Shown piece after piece: positions 5,892 to 10,057 of a stretch of 10,057 bases of DNA. The notes under the pieces were generated by a model. That model did no database searches. It was not told the origin of the DNA and saw only the letters and a program-made list of their open reading frames with translations. This DNA is from Candidatus Coatesiibacteriota bacterium (GTDB lineage: Bacteria > B130-G9). Position 1 is the stretch's first letter; each line of letters starts with the position of its first letter. The stretch spans positions 1 to 10,057 of the forward strand of contig QMNL01000030.1 of NCBI GenBank assembly GCA_003647755.1, written 5' to 3'. The translations under genes and the position numbers were made by a program.

Positions 5892-7975
5892 GGGACGTGC
5901 GGGGCACGCGGGCGGCCGAGCGCCGGAAGAAGCCAGCTGGCAGTCTCTTTGCGCTCGCCGGGCAGAACATCCTTGTCCTGATGCTCTTGGCCGTGCCGCT
6001 CGCATTCACGCCCCTTACATTAGACAGATATAGCCAGATCAAGTGGGCCATCCTCCAACTTCTGATACCTTTTCTCTTGGCGGCGGCTCTGCTGACGTTC
6101 AGAAGGCCCACAAGAGAGATATTTTCTGGGGCGCTCGCGATCCCTGCCCTTCTGTTTGTCGCCTGTGGCTTCGTCTCGATCTTCTTCGCACAGAACAGGC
6201 CCTGGGCCGCGCGAAGCGCCGTCAACCTGCTGTACATGTTGGCGCTCATGCTCGCCTGCAAGATGATGGTGCAGGAAGGGCTTGACCTGCGCAAGCTCCT
6301 CGTGGCCGTCATCATCGCAAGCACTTCAGTGGCCTTGCTTGGCATCATCCAGTATTACGGGCTTTTCGGCCAGAGACGCATTGCCGATTCATACGGAGAG
6401 CTGCAGACGCCCTCCACCATCGGCCACAACAACTTCGCGGCAGCATTTATCATAATGGCCATCCCAGTGACACTTGCGCTCTTGGCCTCGGCAGGCCGGG
6501 CATGGGCCGTTGCTGCCCACTCGGCAAGCCTCTTCGTTCAGCTGTATTACCTCATAATAACCGCAAGCAGAGGCGCTTGGACCGGCCTTTCCTTGGGCTC
6601 GCTCTTCTGGGTGGCCTGGGCGTTCGTTCTCCCCGCGCTTCGGCGCTCGAAACGTCCCAAACGGTCGCACAAGGCGATCGTCATCGTCCTGCCGTTGCTC
6701 TGTGCCGTCGTAACGCTCGTCGTCGCAAGTCCCTCAACAAGGGCGCTCGTGATCGACAAGGCCGCCTCGATGATCAATTTCAACGACAAGCCCATACAGT
6801 TTCGGCTGCTGACCTGGAGGTCAACCCTGTCGATGATCGCCGAACACCCGTTCGGGGTGGGGCTGGCCAACTACGAAATGGCCTATCCACCGTACCGCTC
6901 CCCTGAAGAACATCGAATAACAGGCCGGTTCAAAAAGGTTGAGCATGCGCACAATGAGTACCTGCAGACCACGGCGGAACTTGGCGTCTATGGGACCGTT
7001 GCCTTCCTCTTTCTGATTGTATCGTTCTTCAGGGCAGGCGCGAGCGCAGCAAGAAACGCTCGTGCTCGCGAGGATAGACTCATGCTCCAGGCTATAGTGG
7101 TCGGGCAGCTGGCTGTGCTCGTTCACTCGCTCTTCAGCTTCCCATTGCATCTGCCGGTAACGCTCATGATGTTCTGGGTCTATTGCGGATTTGTGGCTGC
7201 GCCGATACGCATCAAGACTGGTGCAGTGATCGCCAGTAGGAACTCCGCCCGCCTTGCACCAGCGCTGGTGCTCGCGGCCATCGTGATCGCGATTCTGCAA
7301 CTGTCCGCATCCGAACTCATCTCCCAGTATCACCAATCGCGAGGCATCCTGCTTAAGAATGAGGCCCAATACGACCGGGCAGCGGCCGAGTTTCGGAGGG
7401 CGGCCAAGTTCTGCAACTCCAACTTCCTGAACCACTACCTCGCCTCGGTCTGCCTGCGCAAGATGGGCAAGCTCGACGATGCAACAGAAGAGAGCCTGAA
7501 GGGCCTCGAGTGCAACCCGAACGACCGGCATTCTATCTTCAACCTCGGGGCGCTTTACGCCTACAAGGGCAGGATTGACGATGCGACCAGGCTTTGGAAA
7601 CGTGTTCTGTCTCTCGATCCCGATTATGCCCAAGCTTACTTCAACATGGGTGTCGTTTACGAGCGCTTGGGCAAAGACGCCCTCGCGCTGAGCGCCTACA
7701 AGAACGCGCTCCGTGTTGTGCCCGGCATGAAGGAAGCCTGTCATAACCTGGTCGGCATTCTGGGGCGAATGGGCAAGTTTGCGGAGGCCAGGGATGCGCT
7801 TGTGCAATGCCTCGCGAACGTGCAGGACCTTCAGCTGCAGCTGGACCTCGCACGAGTGTATATGACGCTGGGTGAGACCGGGAACGCCCAGCGCACGCTC
7901 ATCGAGGCGCGACACCTCTTCGGCAGAGACGAGCGCATCGAGGCCCTGCTTAGAAGCTTGGAGAATGAACGCTAG
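5888..7975 (+). CDS. O-antigen ligase-like (Wzy_C) membrane protein with C-terminal TPR repeats
   Basis: 695 residues from GTG 5888, which overlaps the rex stop as GTGA. A TTG at 5870 is also in frame, but the only AGGA abuts it with no spacing. About a dozen membrane segments fill residues 27-473. The Wzy_C signatures are SRGAWTGL (227-234), FRLLTWRSTLSMI with HPFGVGLANY (305-329), and VEHAHNEYLQTTAELGVYG (351-369) in the large loop, whose His-rich HAHNEY is the conserved region of WaaL/Wzy enzymes. These join glycan chains to lipid A, proteins or other chains at the outer face of the inner membrane. The tail (about 475-690) is a run of roughly six TPR units (for example GKLDDATEESLKGLECNPND and GRIDDATRLWKRVLSLDPDY). 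The acceptor is unknown. Ligase, polymerase and protein O-glycosyltransferase are all possible. Confidence 0.85.
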   Translation: MRDVRGTRAAERRKKPAGSLFALAGQNILVLMLLAVPLAFTPLTLDRYSQIKWAILQLLIPFLLAAALLTFRRPTREIFSGALAIPALLFVACGFVSIFFAQNRPWAARSAVNLLYMLALMLACKMMVQEGLDLRKLLVAVIIASTSVALLGIIQYYGLFGQRRIADSYGELQTPSTIGHNNFAAAFIIMAIPVTLALLASAGRAWAVAAHSASLFVQLYYLIITASRGAWTGLSLGSLFWVAWAFVLPALRRSKRPKRSHKAIVIVLPLLCAVVTLVVASPSTRALVIDKAASMINFNDKPIQFRLLTWRSTLSMIAEHPFGVGLANYEMAYPPYRSPEEHRITGRFKKVEHAHNEYLQTTAELGVYGTVAFLFLIVSFFRAGASAARNARAREDRLMLQAIVVGQLAVLVHSLFSFPLHLPVTLMMFWVYCGFVAAPIRIKTGAVIASRNSARLAPALVLAAIVIAILQLSASELISQYHQSRGILLKNEAQYDRAAAEFRRAAKFCNSNFLNHYLASVCLRKMGKLDDATEESLKGLECNPNDRHSIFNLGALYAYKGRIDDATRLWKRVLSLDPDYAQAYFNMGVVYERLGKDALALSAYKNALRVVPGMKEACHNLVGILGRMGKFAEARDALVQCLANVQDLQLQLDLARVYMTLGETGNAQRTLIEARHLFGRDERIEALLRSLENER

Positions 7976-8564
7976 CAAACGCATCGCTGGCACGGCCGCA
8001 TGGGTCATTCTAGCCTTGATAGTTCTCCTTATAGGCGTGGTCCAGCTGACGGATTTTCTGCCAGGAGCTTGCCGGGGGTTGGACGCTTCCGCAAAGGCGC
8101 ACGGAGCTGATGCCAAGCTGCCACCTGCAAGCTCGCTCACCGAGCTCATCAACTCCAACCCCCACGGGTCCATCGTTATCATTTGCGTCAATGGCCGACC
8201 ATCGGTCCAAACTTGGCGAGCGCTTCGGCGAGGCATGTCTCGCATCGGAGCACGGCGCGGATTGGGCCTCATCCGAGGCGCGTCGATGGTTGTCATTGGC
8301 GTCGTGGACGCCCGGCCTGGCTCGGCTGTGTTCAAAATGGGTGTGCAGGAGGTTGAGGTGAGGCTCAGGAGAGGTCAGGAGATCGGCGAGACGGGCGTCG
8401 TTGCGCCTCGGGAGATAGTGGCGAAGAGCATCGGCGACTCTGAGGGCATCGGAAGGGCGGTCATATCAGTGGGCGGCACTTGGCTTTCGCCGAACAAGGT
8501 GGGCGTAAACGTGGCGGTCATTGATGGCACAGGACGTTGCATAAGACGTGGGAGTTTTGGATAG
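7965..8564 (+). CDS. Small membrane-anchored protein with an ILEI/FAM3-like domain in permuted order
   Basis: 199 residues from ATG 7965, overlapping the upstream gene by 11 bases. An in-frame ATG at 7872 would place 31 residues of low-quality sequence before the hydrophobic segment. Residues 11-29 form one membrane anchor, so the rest is probably outside the cytoplasm. LTELINSNPHGSIVIICVNG (58-77), then ALRRGMSRIGARRGLGLIRGASMVVIGVVDARPGSA (86-121), match the second half of the ILEI/FAM3 pattern (FL..IPDGTIV.....D.....L....L..LG......RGSY..IGVKGA.PGSA). VGVNVAVIDGTGRCIRRGSFG (179-199) matches its first half (RG.NVVVID..TG.VL....FDT), but here it lies last. ILEI domains in other proteins, such as POMGNT1, bind glycans, which fits the ligase next door. 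Family assignment is by memory of the pattern and needs a profile search. Confidence 0.6.
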   Translation: MNASKRIAGTAAWVILALIVLLIGVVQLTDFLPGACRGLDASAKAHGADAKLPPASSLTELINSNPHGSIVIICVNGRPSVQTWRALRRGMSRIGARRGLGLIRGASMVVIGVVDARPGSAVFKMGVQEVEVRLRRGQEIGETGVVAPREIVAKSIGDSEGIGRAVISVGGTWLSPNKVGVNVAVIDGTGRCIRRGSFG

Positions 8565-8586
8565 CAGATGCCGCCAGCAGGTTTCA

Positions 8587-9579
8587 ATGGAGGAGTCTAG
8601 GACGGTGGGTGAGGTTTTTGGCGCGATAGACATTGGGACAGGCTCCGTGCTCTGCCTGGCTGTTGAAAAGACAGCGATGGGCTTGGGGCGAGAGCTTCTC
8701 AACGAGAGCATCATCACGGGGCTTGGTGCTGGGACGGCGAGCGACCCGGCGGTGAGGCAAGAGAGCATGGAGCGCACGGTGGCGGCAGTCGCTAGTTACG
8801 TGGAGAAATTGAGGGAGCTGGGCGCAGCGAGGGTGTCTATTGTCGGCACGAGCGCTCTTCGTAAGGCCCCCAACAGGGGCCAGTTCGCCGCCGCGGTCAA
8901 GCGACAAACGGGCCTTGAGGTGGAGGTCATAAGCGGCGAGGAGGAGGCTCGGCTGACGTTCTGGGGCGCGACCTATGGCGTTTTGTTGTTCACGGGACGG
9001 GTGGTTGTGATGGACGTGGGCGGCGGCAGCACGGAGCTTGTTTTGGGCAGTGTTGGCTCAAGAGAGGCCAGCAAGCCCGCCCAACCGGAGCTCGCAGTCA
9101 GCGTCCCGATAGGAGCGCTTGTCTTAACGGACCGTTTCATCACGTGCTATCCTACTGACTGTGCCGAGACCGAGCAGTTAAGAGCCGCTATCCGCGACGA
9201 GCTGAGGGGCACAGAGGTCAAAAAACTCGTGGAAAGGGCTAAGAGCTCCCCCCTCAACCCTCTGCTAGTCGCTGTTGGCGGGTCGGCGACAACGCTCGTG
9301 GCGATGGAGCACAACGTCGTGCCATACGCACCGGAGCGAGTTCAGGGGGTTCGGGTTACGCAGGATGTCATCCTGAAGCACCTCGACAAGCTGGGGAAGA
9401 TGTCGCTTGCCCAGCGGCACCAGATCCCATCACTGCCGAGAGGCCGTGCCCCGGTGATAGACGCCGGGCTGTTAATACTGCACGAGCTATTAGCCCTGTT
9501 CGGCGCCTCGACCATGATGGTCTCGGACAGGGGCCTTCGATACGGCGTTATCGTCCGGGACAGCCTGCGGCCCGCTTGA
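8587..9579 (+). CDS. ppx: Ppx/GppA-family exopolyphosphatase / pppGpp phosphatase
   Basis: 330 residues from ATG 8587 (CAGG at 8578-8581). GTG 8605 is an equally serious start: it has GGAGGAG (8589-8595) upstream and gives MGEVFGAIDIGTGS, closer to the family norm. The protein is an ASKHA-fold phosphatase that trims terminal phosphate from polyphosphate or pppGpp. Motifs are AIDIGTGSVLCL (13-24, phosphate 1), STSAL-type IVGTSALR (85-92), VISGEEEARLTFWG (114-127) with Glu119 at the E. coli Ppx Glu121 position, MDVGGGSTELVLG (142-154, phosphate 2) and AVGGSATTL (229-237). PRGRAPVIDAGLLIL (284-298) and SDRGLRYGVI (313-322) close domain II. It is the short two-domain form, without the C-terminal HD-like region of E. 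coli Ppx/GppA. It is last in the cluster, 22 bases after the ILEI-like gene. Polyphosphate versus pppGpp preference cannot be told. Confidence 0.92.
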   Translation: MEESRTVGEVFGAIDIGTGSVLCLAVEKTAMGLGRELLNESIITGLGAGTASDPAVRQESMERTVAAVASYVEKLRELGAARVSIVGTSALRKAPNRGQFAAAVKRQTGLEVEVISGEEEARLTFWGATYGVLLFTGRVVVMDVGGGSTELVLGSVGSREASKPAQPELAVSVPIGALVLTDRFITCYPTDCAETEQLRAAIRDELRGTEVKKLVERAKSSPLNPLLVAVGGSATTLVAMEHNVVPYAPERVQGVRVTQDVILKHLDKLGKMSLAQRHQIPSLPRGRAPVIDAGLLILHELLALFGASTMMVSDRGLRYGVIVRDSLRPA

Positions 9580-9662
9580 AAGGCATCGCTCACCTATCTA
9601 GCGGACCACCGTCCCAGCAAACGCGCCTTGTGTATTTGCGCTCGGGCTTGCTTCCGTAAACC

Positions 9663-9836
9663 TCAGCGGAAAAGCTTCCAGAGACTCTTGCCGATCGCCC
9701 GCCCAACGAGGCGCCTAGCTGCTCGCTTGCTGATTTTCTTGGGGCTTCCGCTGCTCACGGCCTGAACGTCTCCGAGAAAGCGACCCAGCTTGTAGGTCCC
9801 ACTTCTGAGTGAACGCGAGAACATCCTTTTTGACAT
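9663..9836 (-). CDS. Conserved-looking small basic protein, 57 residues
   Basis: ATG at 9834-9836 on the minus strand, with a strong GGAGG (9846-9850) nine bases upstream. The product begins MSKRMFSRSLRSGTYKLGRF and ends LWKLFR, with the stop at 9663-9665. About a third of its residues are Lys or Arg. It has no cysteine, signal peptide or membrane segment. The middle, LGDVQAVSSGSPKKISKRAA, followed by RRLVGRAIGK, suggests an amphipathic basic helix that might bind nucleic acid or ribosomes. Its layout (SGTYKLGR.LGD..A...G...K.. KRA.RR..GR..GK...K.FR) looks like a recurring small-protein pattern, but I cannot name a family. An alternative reading in another frame (9715-9897) lacks a ribosome binding site and such composition. 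It is convergent with ppx, 83 bases apart. Confidence 0.7.
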   Translation of the reverse strand: MSKRMFSRSLRSGTYKLGRFLGDVQAVSSGSPKKISKRAARRLVGRAIGKSLWKLFR

Positions 9837-9887
9837 TTAGCCACACCTCCTCAATGTTCAGCATTCCACATAATCCTATCATAAGGG

Positions 9888-9916
9888 AAAATCCCACAAT
9901 CTGCCCAAATTGTCAA
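9888..9916 (-). promoter_or_regulatory. Candidate promoter of the 57-residue gene
   Basis: On the minus strand a perfect TTGACA (9911-9916) is followed after 17 bases by GATTTT (9888-9893), a weak -10 (three of six). A better -10 look-alike, TATGAT (9878-9883), is too far away, with a 27-base gap. The leader to the ATG would be about 45 bases and contains the GGAGG ribosome binding site. The perfect -35 box in an otherwise A/T-rich gene-free stretch makes this plausible but not secure. Confidence 0.35.
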
Positions 9917-9995
9917 GAGCTCCCCAAGAGCAGTTTTCGCATTTTTTTATTGCGATGTGTTGTGTTGTTGGTTTCGGGGCGGTGTTTTGGGCGAA

Positions 9996-10057
9996 ACAAG
10001 AGTGGAATTGGGATTGAGGTGATGCTGGGTTTCAGTTCCCCGAAGGGGGACTACAAT
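9996..10057. repeat. Terminal direct repeat, right copy
   Basis: Matches 1-62 at 61 of 62 positions and is cut off by the window end in the middle of the same element, just before the position of the CCGTAGGT hairpin in the left copy. The hairpin AGTTCCCC/GGGGGACT is complete, with the change next to it (C at 10033). Immediately upstream, 9956-9990 is a G/T-rich low-complexity stretch, which shares no similarity with the other copy's visible flank because the window starts there. Confidence 0.85.

Noticed and set aside
6821..8335. Long minus-strand open frame of 504 codons
   Set aside because: It lies wholly opposite the ligase-TPR and ILEI-like genes, has Pro/Arg/Ala-rich shadow composition and no family motif. 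The plus-strand genes have clear domains.
9937..9955. Rho-independent terminator (TCGCA, T-run, TGCGA)
   Set aside because: The T-run is in the loop, not after the stem, and the stem is only five base pairs.
1..10057. CRISPR array, tRNA or rRNA gene, transposase or phage genes
   Set aside because: No regularly spaced repeats, no cloverleaf-like sequence with an intact acceptor stem, and no recombinase or phage motif was found on either strand.

Overview
The window looks like a near-complete contig from a GC-rich, uncultivated Gram-negative-type bacterium. The sequence alone does not support a named phylum. An O-antigen-ligase-like membrane protein argues for a glycan-bearing outer envelope. 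Rex shows that gene expression responds to NADH/NAD+. Four of the seven longer intact genes appear to start at TTG or GTG. Both window ends carry the same 62-bp sequence (61/62 identical). This looks like a dispersed repeat at which an assembly stopped, rather than an exact circular overlap.

Layout: bases 1-280 hold a cluster of short hairpins, including a perfect 24-bp inverted pair, resembling a REP/BIME-type element. Bases 280-456 hold no intact gene. Bases 421-819 are open and look like the C-terminal piece of an exported Ig-like-domain protein that has lost its 5' part. A neurotransmitter:sodium symporter (NSS, SNF family) gene follows (927-2465, +), convergent with a nucleoside phosphorylase-like gene (2559-3380, -).

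Divergent from the phosphorylase is a tight five-gene cluster reading rightwards, 3548-9579. It encodes the bifunctional NAD(P)HX epimerase/dehydratase Nnr, the redox repressor Rex, an O-antigen ligase-like protein fused to TPR repeats, a small membrane-anchored protein with an ILEI/FAM3-like fold signature in an unusual order, and a Ppx/GppA-family phosphatase. Gaps are 46 bp at most, and two junctions overlap (4 and 11 bp), so one operon is likely. It puts NADH repair and NADH sensing beside surface-glycan assembly and polyphosphate/(p)ppGpp metabolism.

Convergent with ppx is a 57-residue, very basic small protein (9663-9836, -) with a strong ribosome binding site and a candidate promoter. 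The second copy of the terminal repeat begins at 9996. No rRNA, tRNA, CRISPR array, transposase or phage gene was seen. The most interesting items are the apparently permuted ILEI-like protein, the small basic protein, the nnr-rex pairing, and unusual residues at key positions in the phosphorylase and the transporter.
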